51,999 nucleotides of DNA, from NCBI GenBank assembly GCA_002305075.1, contig DBQC01000023.1, positions 1 to 51,999 on the forward strand. The letters are read 5' to 3'. Shown here one piece after another: positions 1 to 9,377 of this stretch. The notes beneath the pieces are model-generated. The model did not search any database. It worked only from the letters and a program-made list of their open reading frames with translations, and was not told where the DNA came from. The DNA comes from Ruminococcaceae bacterium UBA1404 (lineage in GTDB: Bacteria > Bacillota > Clostridia > Oscillospirales > Ruminococcaceae). How positions within the stretch are numbered: position 1 is the first letter of the stretch; each line of letters opens with the position of its first letter. The position numbers and the translations under genes were made by a program.

Positions 1-58
1 CTTTCTGCATAATTGTTCGCATTATATATTATGGATTATGGCAGAAAAGGTGATTGAT

Positions 59-2347
59 TTATTTTGCAGGCAGGCAGGCTTTTCTGTATGCCTTAACCGA
101 CAGCAATATACCTCCTGCCATTATAATAAGGCTGTTTAGTATAAACCGCACGACCTGCGATGCCTTGTCTAAGTCAGTAAAAAGCATATGGCTTAACAGA
201 AAGGGATTAAAGCCGATGTTTATCATAAAGCCTGCTCCAAGCAGCAATATAGCCAGAGGCAATACGAATGATCCGACCGAAAAGATGATTGCCATGGACG
301 GATCCTCCGAATATATGGAGATTGAAACCATTATGCACATTAGGGCAAGTACAAATATAAATTTTAGAATATATCCCAGCAGGATAAACTCCCCTATGCT
401 TAATGAGAATGGCAGCGAGCTATAAAACTCCAGGCTCTGGATCGGAGCAGACATCCCCCTTGTTCCGAAGTTATGCAGCACATTAAGCAGGAACGGAATG
501 TTATTGGCAGTATAAAGCACAAGCGTGATAAGCGTCCCTATGATAATTCTGTATGCATAAGTCTTGCTTCTGCCCCTTTTTGTGGACTTAAGCAGCTTAT
601 CCATACCTAAGCTGTTATCCTTAGCATAAACAGCCGCAAAGCATGCGGTCATGGAAGCAAGGAATATAAGCTGATCGGTAATAAGCTCCTTATCTCCGTC
701 CGTCCCGATAAGCATCCTGTATCCCGTATCGTACACAAGCCAGGGCTTTGCTCCCCCGGGGAGGGTTATACTTTCAATCTCGTATACCCTTCTTTTAATT
801 ACGGAAAGCACTTCCGCTTTCTCCAATTCCTTATTGATATTACTTACGAAAGCTTCATATACTGTAGGGTTGATGCTTCCCTCCTCCAGCATGACACGAT
901 ATACCTCAGCCTGCTTGCGCAAGCCATCAAAATACCGATCCTGCTCTTCAATATTTGAAATTGTACCGCTGCTTATCTCCCCTTCCATCTCATATAAATA
1001 AGACCTGTATATTTCGTCATTATGTATATACGGCTTTCTATACGTAATATAACCATGTAAGGCAATTATTACATTAATAATCAAAATCCAGATGACCTTG
1101 TTCATTAGCATCAGCTTTCTTGCTTCATAGGAAAGTAATCGTCGTGTTGTATTACGCGGGCGTATAATTTTACTTAATGCCTTTTTAGCCGTCATATAAA
1201 GCCTGCCAGAATCAAAGGCCTGCAACCTTTGCCTGTTATGTACAATAAAGGAAGCAACGGCTGGTACAAGGATTACCAGGAAAATAACTACTGCAGCGCA
1301 TGTCGTGACAAGAACAGGCTTTCCAAGGAAATTCACATCCAGATAACTCTTATAAAGGTCATTGGTTCTTAACAAGCCTGCCGGATTCATATACTTGAAT
1401 AATGCAATGTATGAGTTTTTTGGTATTCCTGTATAACAGGATACTGACCATGCTGCAATAATGCTTATTGAACCGAATACAAATATGACGCCCCTTGCCA
1501 GTGTACACAAAAGCATAATAACTGCCGCAATCATTATATAAGTACATATCTTAGTAACGGCGTATATAAGCAAATATACGCCTATCGATACCTTCAGGGT
1601 GCATCCGGTAAAACCCTCAAGAGACTGGACGGGATGTGACAGGTTTACGCGCCCGTAAATGGCTGTTCCGGCAAAATAATTGCTGCCGTAGAGCAATAAG
1701 AATATCCCTGTGCATAATGTAATGCATACCAGAAACTTGACGGGAAGTATCTTCCACCTTCCGTATTTGGTGGTCCTGATAAAATTATGTATACCCTTCG
1801 CCTTTTCCTCCAGAAGAAGAACCGACCATATAAAAAGCATAAGCAAAACTGCAAATACATCTGTAAACATCCTGTTTGTCGCAAACAATACCGGCTGTGA
1901 ATTGGTCAAAACCGGTTTTACCGACTTAAGGTGCCTGTAATGCGTTGGCATCTTTATCATGGACCGGTAGGTAAAGCTATCCTCATCATTAAATATTGAT
2001 ATGGCTGTGAGCTGTTTTATTGATGCCTCAATATTCTCAAGGTATGTCCCATAACCCAGGGCTGCCTCCACCTGCTTCTTAGCGTTGGTATATACATTAT
2101 GTGCAAGAAAGGAAGAGTGAATATCCATCCGGCTCAGCCTGTCATTAATCAAATCGCAAGCTTCCTCAAGGGACAGACCCTTCTCACTGATTTCCCGATA
2201 CAATTCCCTGTTAATCCTCGCATCAACTGTCTCGGTGCGGGAGAATCTAAAGCACAGGGCTATATTAAGAAGCAGAAGTCCAAGTATAATCATGATAAAA
2301 TAACGATGGAACAATACCTTCTTAATCTCGAATATGTATAATCTCAT
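59..2347 (-). CDS. ABC-2 type transporter permease, double-length (two half-permeases in one chain)
   Basis: Integral membrane subunit of an ABC exporter, 762 residues. The sequence shows two similar halves. Each begins with a short basic cytosolic stretch and one hydrophobic helix (about residues 14-36, and again just after about residue 405), then a long polar extracytoplasmic loop, then a group of hydrophobic helices. That is the usual ABC-2 half-permease layout repeated twice. The start overlaps the stop of the ATPase gene by 4 bases, so the two are almost certainly translationally coupled, and the lipoprotein gene lies just upstream of the ATPase. ABC-2 systems of this type in Clostridia are often linked to antimicrobial-peptide or envelope-stress handling, but nothing here names the substrate. 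The role as permease is firm; the cargo is unknown. Confidence 0.85.
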   Translation of the reverse strand: MRLYIFEIKKVLFHRYFIMIILGLLLLNIALCFRFSRTETVDARINRELYREISEKGLSLEEACDLINDRLSRMDIHSSFLAHNVYTNAKKQVEAALGYGTYLENIEASIKQLTAISIFNDEDSFTYRSMIKMPTHYRHLKSVKPVLTNSQPVLFATNRMFTDVFAVLLMLFIWSVLLLEEKAKGIHNFIRTTKYGRWKILPVKFLVCITLCTGIFLLLYGSNYFAGTAIYGRVNLSHPVQSLEGFTGCTLKVSIGVYLLIYAVTKICTYIMIAAVIMLLCTLARGVIFVFGSISIIAAWSVSCYTGIPKNSYIALFKYMNPAGLLRTNDLYKSYLDVNFLGKPVLVTTCAAVVIFLVILVPAVASFIVHNRQRLQAFDSGRLYMTAKKALSKIIRPRNTTRRLLSYEARKLMLMNKVIWILIINVIIALHGYITYRKPYIHNDEIYRSYLYEMEGEISSGTISNIEEQDRYFDGLRKQAEVYRVMLEEGSINPTVYEAFVSNINKELEKAEVLSVIKRRVYEIESITLPGGAKPWLVYDTGYRMLIGTDGDKELITDQLIFLASMTACFAAVYAKDNSLGMDKLLKSTKRGRSKTYAYRIIIGTLITLVLYTANNIPFLLNVLHNFGTRGMSAPIQSLEFYSSLPFSLSIGEFILLGYILKFIFVLALMCIMVSISIYSEDPSMAIIFSVGSFVLPLAILLLGAGFMINIGFNPFLLSHMLFTDLDKASQVVRFILNSLIIMAGGILLSVKAYRKACLPAK

Positions 2348-3243
2348 GCTTCGCCTCCCTCCCCTGCGGCAGAAGGCGAATAAGTGTCAAAGACATGCAG
2401 GTACAAATCCTCCAATGTCGGCTTTACCTCCCGGCAGGCTTCGAAGGCTGGAGGTACTTCGCTTATAATCCTTGTAACAACTGAATCCCGGTCCTTGTTG
2501 ATTGAGCATACCTTATAAGCTGACATTAAGCCATGCATATCCTCCTCAGGTGTGCGAATCTCATATACCTTACCCTCCATAGCTTTAACCAGCTCCTCCT
2601 GCAGTGCCTTGGCAAGCAGGCGGCCTTCCTTTAAAAGAAGTATTTCCTTAGATATGAATTCAATATCAGGAACAACATGGGTTGCTATTATAACAATTTT
2701 TTTAAATGCTATCTCGGATATCAGATTCCTTATGCGAATCCTTTCCTTAGGATCAAGTCCTGCAGTCGGCTCATCCATAATCAATACGTCGGGATCGTTA
2801 ATAATTGCCTGAGCTATCAGAACTCTCTGTTTCATTCCTCCGGAGAAGCCTCCGAGGCGGAGATCCGCTTCCTTCGATAAATTCACTCTGTCCAGGGCTT
2901 CTTCAATTCTCTTTTTGGCTGCCTTCCTGTTCATTCCCTTCAAGGCTGCCATATAACCGAGAAATTCCCTTGCAGTAAACTGAGTGTACAGTGCCTGCTG
3001 CTGAGGCATATATCCCAGCCTCTCCCTGAAGGCTTCTCCCATCTCATGCACATTGGCACCGTTAAACAAGACCTCTCCCTTCGTTGGCAGTATATTATCA
3101 ACAATCAGGTTCATCATGGTGGTCTTACCGGCACCGTTAGGCCCAAGAAGCCCGTATATCCCCTCGCATAAGGTACAGGATACATCATCAAGCGCCTTGA
3201 TGCTTCTATAATATTTACTTAGATTTTTAAGCTCAAGTTCCAT
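2344..3243 (-). CDS. ABC transporter ATP-binding protein (ABC-2 exporter ATPase)
   Basis: Cytosolic ATPase, 299 residues, that powers the permease encoded just downstream. Visible motifs: Walker A GPNGAGKT at residues 34-41, Q-loop near 82, ABC signature FSGGM at 133-137, Walker B VLIMDEP at 153-159, D-loop AGLDP at 161-165 and the H-loop histidine at about 189. About 100 residues after the H-loop form the C-terminal extension seen in drug and bacteriocin-export ATPases of the CcmA/BcrA type. It overlaps the permease gene by 4 bases and starts 2 bases after the lipoprotein stop codon, giving a compact three-gene operon. Family assignment is secure; the substrate is not visible. Confidence 0.93.
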   Translation of the reverse strand: MELELKNLSKYYRSIKALDDVSCTLCEGIYGLLGPNGAGKTTMMNLIVDNILPTKGEVLFNGANVHEMGEAFRERLGYMPQQQALYTQFTAREFLGYMAALKGMNRKAAKKRIEEALDRVNLSKEADLRLGGFSGGMKQRVLIAQAIINDPDVLIMDEPTAGLDPKERIRIRNLISEIAFKKIVIIATHVVPDIEFISKEILLLKEGRLLAKALQEELVKAMEGKVYEIRTPEEDMHGLMSAYKVCSINKDRDSVVTRIISEVPPAFEACREVKPTLEDLYLHVFDTYSPSAAGEGGEA

Positions 3244-3245
3244 AA

Positions 3246-4601
3246 TTAATTCCCCTCAACATATATAATACCGGTTTTTCCGTTTATATAGCCCTCCCTG
3301 GATATTCGCCCAAGCCGAAAGAGACGGGCATCGCTCTCATCATTATGCCTTATGATATATTCATCTCCATATTCGGCAAGTACTTTTATGCGGCCCTGAC
3401 TCCCGGTAAGATCTTTTATCTCGGCAACTTCACCGGTGGACAGATCCATACAATATTCGGGACAGGAGTCCTTAATATATTCAAGCATATCAACACCCAT
3501 TGAACCCTTGACATACCCGGATGAGGACTGGACAAACAGCTTATTTCCTATAATATAAGTGTCATATCCGATACAGTCATACACCTTTTTCTCTTCTCCC
3601 GAAGATAGTTCAAATTCTGTTAGTACATATCCATCGGATCCCGTCGGCTTATTATAGTAACATTTGCCATCATGCACCAGAAGTGGCTCGGGTAAATTTA
3701 GCTCCCTGACCTCCCCATTTTCCGGGTTGAGGCATATTATGCTTTCCCTCGCCAATTCCATCTGAGCAGCAGCAAATTCTCGTATCAACTCCTCGTACCC
3801 GGAGCTGTCCTGCCGGGAAAATTCATAAATATCCATATCTTCCTCACCAGTCTTCTCCCTGAAAAATTGTTCCATATTAATTCTTTTCTGATATGATAAA
3901 GTCTTAATTATTATATTGTTCCTGCTATAACCAAGGACTGATGCCGTATAATCCCAGCCCTCTCCTATAACAAACTCTCTGGTATTGCCGTTTTCGATAT
4001 CAATCTCATATAAAACCGCCTTATCAAAATCTGTTGAGGTATGAATGCCCGTTTCAAGGTCATAATCCTTTCCTTCAATTAATCCAATGATATACAAATA
4101 CTTGACGTCTAAATATTCCGAAATGCTTGTTATGTAATCTCCCTTTATTTCTGCAACTCTTTCCGTATTCCTTCCTCCTGTATCCGACCTCATTAACACG
4201 GTGACAATATAAGTCATTCCATCACTATCAGTCTTAAACTCCGTAACCGTATAATACAGCTTATTTCCATAAAGAAATATCGCCGAAGCTCTAGTCGATA
4301 CGGCAAAGCAGTCCTCCGTATTATGACTGCAGCCGGCTTCACTGCAATAGACTGCTTTTTTCCCCGATTCAAAGTCATACCAATAGGTCAAAAAAGGATA
4401 ATTTCCTGAATTAAATTCTTTGTAAAAGAAGCCTTTTTCCTCAAGAGTGAAAGAAGGATTTATCTCTTTTATAAAATCCTTCTCAATATTTCTTTTTTCC
4501 TGCATACATCCGGAACATAAGCAGGCTATTACGGGTAATCCCGTCAAGCATATTAATAATTGTCTGAATATGGCCAATCCATGCCTCTTTGCTTTCTTCA
4601 T
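3246..4601 (-). CDS. Lipoprotein with a Cys/His cluster, ABC-2-associated
   Basis: A 451-residue exported lipoprotein and first gene of the ABC-2 operon. The N-terminus has a basic start, a hydrophobic core and a lipobox-like VIAC with Cys27 as probable lipidated residue. A cluster CSEAGCSHNTEDC at residues 86-98 (C-x4-C-x-H-x4-C) follows. The rest is rich in beta-strand-like repeats of the kind 'GNKLYYT', 'GKCYYN' and 'GNKLFVQ', suggesting a beta-propeller-like sensor or lid. I recall similar Cys/His clusters in clostridial lipoproteins next to ABC-2 exporters, but no function is established to my knowledge. The ribosome site and ATG at 4601 follow an AT-rich leader. Function unknown; an accessory or substrate-binding role for the exporter is an inference from position. 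Confidence 0.7.
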   Translation of the reverse strand: MKKAKRHGLAIFRQLLICLTGLPVIACLCSGCMQEKRNIEKDFIKEINPSFTLEEKGFFYKEFNSGNYPFLTYWYDFESGKKAVYCSEAGCSHNTEDCFAVSTRASAIFLYGNKLYYTVTEFKTDSDGMTYIVTVLMRSDTGGRNTERVAEIKGDYITSISEYLDVKYLYIIGLIEGKDYDLETGIHTSTDFDKAVLYEIDIENGNTREFVIGEGWDYTASVLGYSRNNIIIKTLSYQKRINMEQFFREKTGEEDMDIYEFSRQDSSGYEELIREFAAAQMELARESIICLNPENGEVRELNLPEPLLVHDGKCYYNKPTGSDGYVLTEFELSSGEEKKVYDCIGYDTYIIGNKLFVQSSSGYVKGSMGVDMLEYIKDSCPEYCMDLSTGEVAEIKDLTGSQGRIKVLAEYGDEYIIRHNDESDARLFRLGRISREGYINGKTGIIYVEGN

Positions 4602-4698
4602 AACATTTTACACCTCTCATGTAATATAAAACCTATTGATAGCCATTAGCCCATACCAATAACTTTTTATGCTTACTCATTTGTATATCAAATGTGCA

Positions 4699-6003
4699 TT
4701 ATTGACCCCTTGCATTTAGTTGCCTATTAACCTCATTTATGATATCCTCAACACCTGCTTTGTATAACTCATCCTTAAGCTTTTCTATAAAAGTGCTAAA
4801 ATCCTTTTCCTCTCCCTTTAACAAGTTTGGCAGATATAAGTTAAGAACATGATTTGAACTACTTATCTGCTTACTTAGGCTGCTTAAATCATACATATAG
4901 GGAGAATACTTGGATTCCTGCGCCTCATTCATGATGGAGTAATAAAGACTCTCTTTATCTGGTAATTCATAATCAAGAGGATATGATAAATAATCATTAC
5001 CAATTAATATCTTAGCAAATAAATCGTAATGATTTACCTGTCCATCTACCAATTCATAATGAAGACCTTTAATTCCATAGAAGAATAGATTGGTAAGAAC
5101 CTTGTCTGTATATACTTTAGTCAGAAAATCCAAAGCATAATCTGGATACCTGGATGATATAGGAATACAATTTGCAAAGGATAAACTTCCTGCATAATAA
5201 TTATAATCATCTAGAATAATTTCCGTCACATCATCTCTGCTAGCAATCTTTCCATCTGATGTCTTTATTCTTCCCTGCAAAAATTGATTGGTTGGTAAAC
5301 CTGCATCAAAGCACAAATACATGAAAAATTTATCTAAATTATGTGTTGATGCAATGTCTGGATTTATGAATCCTTCTTTTACACATGCATATATATCGTC
5401 TATAAAATCCAGGTAAGTAGGATTATCTAAAAGAAGATGGGCTTTTCCCCCTTCCTGATTAATCACAACAGCACTGCTGATATTATATAGACCAGATATA
5501 CCATAATCTATATCAGTAGAAATTACAGTAAAGCTATCCCTTCCTTTTTCACCTTCGTAAACCATACGGAGTATATCCCATAATTCTTCAAGAGGCTTAT
5601 TCAAATCTTCCTCGGTTAATGAATATTTATCCATAAGCTTCTTATTAACAAAATAACAGGGTGGAGCCTGAATAGCTGTATACCCATTAACCCCATAAAT
5701 AAAACCGTTTCGCTTCAAAGCATTCCAATTGCTTTTTGGTAGAGATGTATATAATTTTTCACCTTTCGGGGTTCTTAAGTAATCATCTAAAGGCAGTAGC
5801 AATCCCTTCTGGACCATATTATAGTATTTAAAATTTATGAATCCAGAATAAATAATATCAGCATGTTTGCCGCCTTCCATATAAGCCTCGACATCAGTAC
5901 ATTGCTCCATCCATATAACATAATCGGAGCCTTGCTTGATAAGATAATCATTTATCGCATCAATTACTTCATCCTTTAGAACAAATACATCATTTATATA
6001 AAT
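4699..6003 (-). CDS. Extracellular solute-binding protein, 5'-truncated
   Basis: Solute-binding protein of the ABC sugar or peptide-sugar type (family 1-like). The first ATG on this frame is at 5910 and gives 403 residues, but the reading frame stays open and protein-like for about 31 more codons upstream (NDVFVLKDEVIDAINDYL and on) to 6003, where a TGA stops it. No signal peptide or lipobox is present, and such proteins need one, so the 5' end is missing rather than misannotated. The break coincides within two bases with the point where the Ku gene on the other strand loses its start. Internal features are those of the family: a HADIIYSG strand and long helix-rich lobes. This gene is also more AT-rich than the ABC operon to its left. 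It is non-functional as it stands if the junction is real. Confidence 0.75.
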   Translation of the reverse strand: MYINDVFVLKDEVIDAINDYLIKQGSDYVIWMEQCTDVEAYMEGGKHADIIYSGFINFKYYNMVQKGLLLPLDDYLRTPKGEKLYTSLPKSNWNALKRNGFIYGVNGYTAIQAPPCYFVNKKLMDKYSLTEEDLNKPLEELWDILRMVYEGEKGRDSFTVISTDIDYGISGLYNISSAVVINQEGGKAHLLLDNPTYLDFIDDIYACVKEGFINPDIASTHNLDKFFMYLCFDAGLPTNQFLQGRIKTSDGKIASRDDVTEIILDDYNYYAGSLSFANCIPISSRYPDYALDFLTKVYTDKVLTNLFFYGIKGLHYELVDGQVNHYDLFAKILIGNDYLSYPLDYELPDKESLYYSIMNEAQESKYSPYMYDLSSLSKQISSSNHVLNLYLPNLLKGEEKDFSTFIEKLKDELYKAGVEDIINEVNRQLNARGQ

Positions 6004-6775
6004 TCATAAAGGCGCAATATCACTGGGGTTGCTTTATATCCCTGTCGGCTTGTATACCATCACGCGTGATAATGACATACACTTTAACCAGTTATGCAAG
6101 GATACGGGTGAAAGAGTGAAATACAAGAAATATTGTCCGAGCTGCAACAAGGAGGTTAAGGCCGAAGAAATTATCAAGGGCTATGAATATGAGAACGGAA
6201 AATATGTGGTAATGACCTCTGAGGAGTTGGAGAATATTAAGACTAAGAAGGACAAGACAATTCATATACTTCAATTTGCAGAGCTTACCGAGATAGACCA
6301 GATATATTACGAGAAGAATTATTATGTGATCCCTGAAGCCGGCGCCGAAAAGGCATATGAGCTGCTGCGCACTGCCATGCTTTCGGAGAAGAAAACAGCT
6401 CTTGCCAAAACCGTCATCGGTACCAGGGAAAACCTTATTGTCCTTTATCCGGTTGAAAAGATAATTATAGCTAAAACACTTTTTTATCAGGACGAGATAA
6501 TGCCCCTTCCCAAGCAAATGCCGCCGGTAGAATTAAGCGATGCTGAAATTGCCATGGCAAAAACACTTATAAATTCCCTTACAAAGCCCTTCGATGCTTC
6601 AGCCTACAAGGATGAATATCAGGAGCGTTTAAGGGACGCCATAATGAAGAAGATACGCGGAGAAGACATCGTTGCGGTCGACACCTCCGTTCAGGCAAGC
6701 GTAATCGACCTTATGGAGGCCCTCCAGCGTACCCTTGCTATGTCGCAAAATCAAAAGCTGGGTGGTATGGCATGA
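6002..6775 (+). CDS. ku: Ku protein (bacterial NHEJ), start codon lost at a junction
   Basis: Homodimeric DNA-end-binding protein of bacterial non-homologous end joining. The frame opens at 6002 (IHKGAISLGLLYIPVGLYT) and matches the Ku N-terminus, in which a start plus one to three residues normally precede the HKGAISFGL strand. An in-frame TAA sits at 5999-6001, and no ATG or ribosome site precedes the conserved strand. A TTG at 6029 is available but would remove about nine core residues. The Ku core runs to about residue 210, followed by a short charged C-terminal tail. Its stop overlaps the ligase start by 4 bases (ATGA at 6772-6775), so the two form a coupled operon. Ku identity is secure; the missing start probably marks a breakpoint. 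Confidence 0.88.
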   Translation: MHKGAISLGLLYIPVGLYTITRDNDIHFNQLCKDTGERVKYKKYCPSCNKEVKAEEIIKGYEYENGKYVVMTSEELENIKTKKDKTIHILQFAELTEIDQIYYEKNYYVIPEAGAEKAYELLRTAMLSEKKTALAKTVIGTRENLIVLYPVEKIIIAKTLFYQDEIMPLPKQMPPVELSDAEIAMAKTLINSLTKPFDASAYKDEYQERLRDAIMKKIRGEDIVAVDTSVQASVIDLMEALQRTLAMSQNQKLGGMA

Positions 6776-7692
6776 CGGATATATTTGATGAAAAGAATAT
6801 TAAGCCGATGCTTATATCGGAAATGACTGAGCCCTTCAATGATCCGGAATGGATATATGAGCTGAAGCTGGACGGAATACGCTGCATAGCATACCTGGAC
6901 AATGAGACGGAGTTGAGAAATAAAAGGAATCTTCGCCTGCTCCCTAAGGTTCCCGAGCTGTCAGGCCTGCATCAATATGTCGCCAGGCGCTGTATTTTAG
7001 ACGGAGAGCTTGTAATACTGAGGAACGGGGTCCCTGATTTTTATGAGCTTCAAAGGAGGGCTCTTACCTCCAATTACTTTAAATTAAAGCTTTCTTCCGA
7101 GCAATATCCCGCATGCTATGTTGCTTTTGACATATTGTATTGCAGTGACGGGGAGCTTACACAGCTTCCCCTCATTGAACGCAAGGCAATACTTAGTGAT
7201 ACGGTCAGCGAGTCAAAGCTGCTTGCAATAAGCCGCTATATTCCTGAAAAGGGAGCGGAGCTGTTTAATGCGGCTAAGGAGCAAAGGCTTGAGGGAGTCA
7301 TAGCCAAGAAGATGAACAGCAGATACTACTTTGACAGGCGCACAAAGGACTGGATAAAGTTCAAGTTTCTTGCAGACAGGGATTATGTAGTGTGCGGATA
7401 TATAAACAAGGAGAAAGGCATCACCAGCATCATACTGGGTCTATATAACGGAACAGAGCTTACCTATCAGGGTCATGTCACCTTCGGGGTGAGATATGGC
7501 GAATTACGAAAGCTTAAGGTTGCCGATAAATCCCCTTTTCCTGAAACTCCTCCCGGCAATGAAGCAGCCATATGGCTTGAACCGGAGCTGGTATGCACGG
7601 TACAGTATATGCCCAATGACAGGGGTAATCTCAGGCAGCCCGTATTCAAGGGCTTTCGTGACGATAAGGATCCTCTTGATTGTCATATATAA
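6772..7692 (+). CDS. ligD: ATP-dependent DNA ligase, LigD-type ligase domain only
   Basis: A 306-residue ATP-dependent ligase that seals ends held by Ku. Motif I is KLDG at residues 32-35, with Lys32 as the adenylated lysine. A motif IV-like EGVIAKK lies near residue 182 and the motif V KFKF follows about 25 residues later. The C-terminal OB domain carries VCGYINKEKG and ends soon after the final RQPVFKGFR strand. There is no polymerase/primase or 3'-phosphoesterase domain, so this is the stand-alone ligase of a minimal two-gene NHEJ system, as in several Clostridia and Bacilli rather than the three-domain mycobacterial LigD. Translation is coupled to Ku. Confidence 0.9.
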   Translation: MTDIFDEKNIKPMLISEMTEPFNDPEWIYELKLDGIRCIAYLDNETELRNKRNLRLLPKVPELSGLHQYVARRCILDGELVILRNGVPDFYELQRRALTSNYFKLKLSSEQYPACYVAFDILYCSDGELTQLPLIERKAILSDTVSESKLLAISRYIPEKGAELFNAAKEQRLEGVIAKKMNSRYYFDRRTKDWIKFKFLADRDYVVCGYINKEKGITSIILGLYNGTELTYQGHVTFGVRYGELRKLKVADKSPFPETPPGNEAAIWLEPELVCTVQYMPNDRGNLRQPVFKGFRDDKDPLDCHI

Positions 7693-7811
7693 TTAACTCG
7701 TTATTATGAGAACCTGCCGGTTTGTAAAATAAAAGATATAATAGAGGGCCATACCTTTAACAAAGCTCTTGCTGCAAAGCTTAACTCAGTAATTGATAAT
7801 ATTATCAATAC
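7693..7811. other. Short gap with a possible coding remnant
   Basis: Between the ligase stop and the SGNH terminator. The plus strand from 7696 is open in one frame and reads like a protein tail (ENLPVCKIKDIIEGH, then a helix-like AAKLNSVIDNI), but it has no start or ribosome site. It may be the leftover 3' end of a lost gene or chance. No promoter or RNA gene is recognisable. Confidence 0.3.
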
Positions 7812-7854
7812 AAAAAAACAGACCCGGGCATGCGGGGGGTATGTCCGGGGTCTG
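7812..7854 (-). terminator. Rho-independent terminator of the SGNH hydrolase gene
   Basis: Arms 7819-7831 (CAGACCCGGGCAT) and 7841-7854 (ATGTCCGGGGTCTG) pair. On the minus strand the hairpin is followed by a run of seven T (7812-7818 as A on the plus strand), 33 bases past the stop of the minus-strand gene at 7887. Confidence 0.88.
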
Positions 7855-7886
7855 CTAAAAGGAAGAACAATTATGATAAAACCTCT

Positions 7887-9377
7887 CTATTTGGTATAAC
7901 CAAATGCAAGTATGGCGAATTCCTTGCTTTCATTATTAGGCGCCATCTTAATTTCTATAGTATGCTTCTCTGATTTATCATTATTAAATACTATCTGGGT
8001 TACAGGATTATTCCATCCTCCTGAGGAATAGCCATTGTAGGTTTTAGTCTTGGTGCCGTCTACATATACGTCCACAGAACCGAAGGTGTTGCTTGAGCTG
8101 TATTTATATACAATTACCAGGTTCTTGCATTCCAGTGTTATCTTTAACGGGTTCTTACCGGACTTGGCCGTATGCTTCCAGTTGTTCGGGAATGTCTTTA
8201 TACCACCGGCAAAGGTGCCAAGCACCATATCCTTTTCGCTGAAGCCTCCTGCCTTGATGCTTATTCCCTTAACAGACGAGGTTGAATCGAGCATTTTTAT
8301 GCCTTCAAAGGATTTGCCGATCTTAGCTTCATCAGGTATTGTAATATCCTTTTCAGCCTTATCTTCCTTGCCAATCGTTTTAAAATAATGATTAATGCAG
8401 TCTGCCATAATTGTGTGGCCGTATTCGGTAGGATGGTATTCGTCCGAGAAGAACTCGGCATTGGTCAAAGCTCCGCTGTTAAGCTCCGGAACAACCGCAT
8501 CCTTAATACTTATCATAGGCAGGTTATAATGCTCGCCAACAGGCTGCAGCCTGTCCTGCAGGTTCCATTTTGACTTGAATACGGCAAACAGCAATACAAC
8601 CGCCGGCTTATTGTCGGCATTCAGAATATTCCTTACAAGGCTTTCATATGCATCGCCCCTGGTGTAGTCATCGTTATCGTTAACGGCAAACTCTATGAAT
8701 ACTATGTCCGGCGCTGATTGGCTGCGATCGACAACATCCCTGTTATACCTTACCATTCCAAGGGAGGATGGTGTCCCGGCCATGCCTGCATTGATAAATT
8801 TTACATTTGACCCGTCGTCCTTGCCGAAGGTTTTCTTAAAGTACTCGTAGGACTTTGTTGCGTAATCCTTGCCTCTGGGTGCATTGTAGCCTTCGGTTAT
8901 AGAACCTCCTATATAGGCTATGGTTACCTCCTCACCATTCTCAGCCTTTTCTATAGCATTCTTAATCCTGTAATTATTGCCGGTACTTACTAATGAAGCC
9001 TTGATCATCTTATCATAGTCCAAATTCGGCTGAACCGTAACCTGGAACTTACCCACCTCTGTTTTCTTTTTATTATAGGTTTCTGTTACCGTTATGGTTG
9101 CTGTGCCTGCCTTCTTGCCCGTAACAACACCTGATTTATTGACTGCTGCCACCTTGGTGTCGCTGCTTTTGTAAGTATATGTGGCCTTGGCATTTTTATT
9201 GTTTATTTCAATCGTAACCTTTGCCCCTATACGAATTGAAGCCTTGGCTGCCTTAAGTGATGCCGCCTTAGTTGCGGCATATGCTGCTCCGGCATTCGCC
9301 GAATATGTCGACTCAATGATAAAGCATGACACCAGCAATAAGCAAAAGACTGTCATCCATAAGCGAAATCTCCTCAT
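7887..9377 (-). CDS. Secreted SGNH/GDSL hydrolase with N-terminal Big_2 domain
   Basis: Exported esterase-like protein, 496 residues. A signal peptide covers roughly residues 1-35 (basic start, hydrophobic core, small residues before AYAATK). A bacterial Ig-like Big_2 domain follows at about 40-115, with the typical SGVVTGKKAGTATITV end. The SGNH fold runs from about 150 to 345: block I GGSITEG with Ser159 as nucleophile, an NAGMAG Gly/Asn block at 196-201, FAVND with Asn233, and the DEYHPTEYGH Asp/His pair near 315. The last 125 residues look like a beta-sandwich accessory domain. Such enzymes typically deacetylate or de-esterify plant-wall or surface polysaccharides, and a GH43 gene lies next door on the other strand. 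The ribosome site GGGAGGTG lies 4 bases before the ATG. Confidence 0.88.
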   Translation of the reverse strand: MRRFRLWMTVFCLLLVSCFIIESTYSANAGAAYAATKAASLKAAKASIRIGAKVTIEINNKNAKATYTYKSSDTKVAAVNKSGVVTGKKAGTATITVTETYNKKKTEVGKFQVTVQPNLDYDKMIKASLVSTGNNYRIKNAIEKAENGEEVTIAYIGGSITEGYNAPRGKDYATKSYEYFKKTFGKDDGSNVKFINAGMAGTPSSLGMVRYNRDVVDRSQSAPDIVFIEFAVNDNDDYTRGDAYESLVRNILNADNKPAVVLLFAVFKSKWNLQDRLQPVGEHYNLPMISIKDAVVPELNSGALTNAEFFSDEYHPTEYGHTIMADCINHYFKTIGKEDKAEKDITIPDEAKIGKSFEGIKMLDSTSSVKGISIKAGGFSEKDMVLGTFAGGIKTFPNNWKHTAKSGKNPLKITLECKNLVIVYKYSSSNTFGSVDVYVDGTKTKTYNGYSSGGWNNPVTQIVFNNDKSEKHTIEIKMAPNNESKEFAILAFGYTK

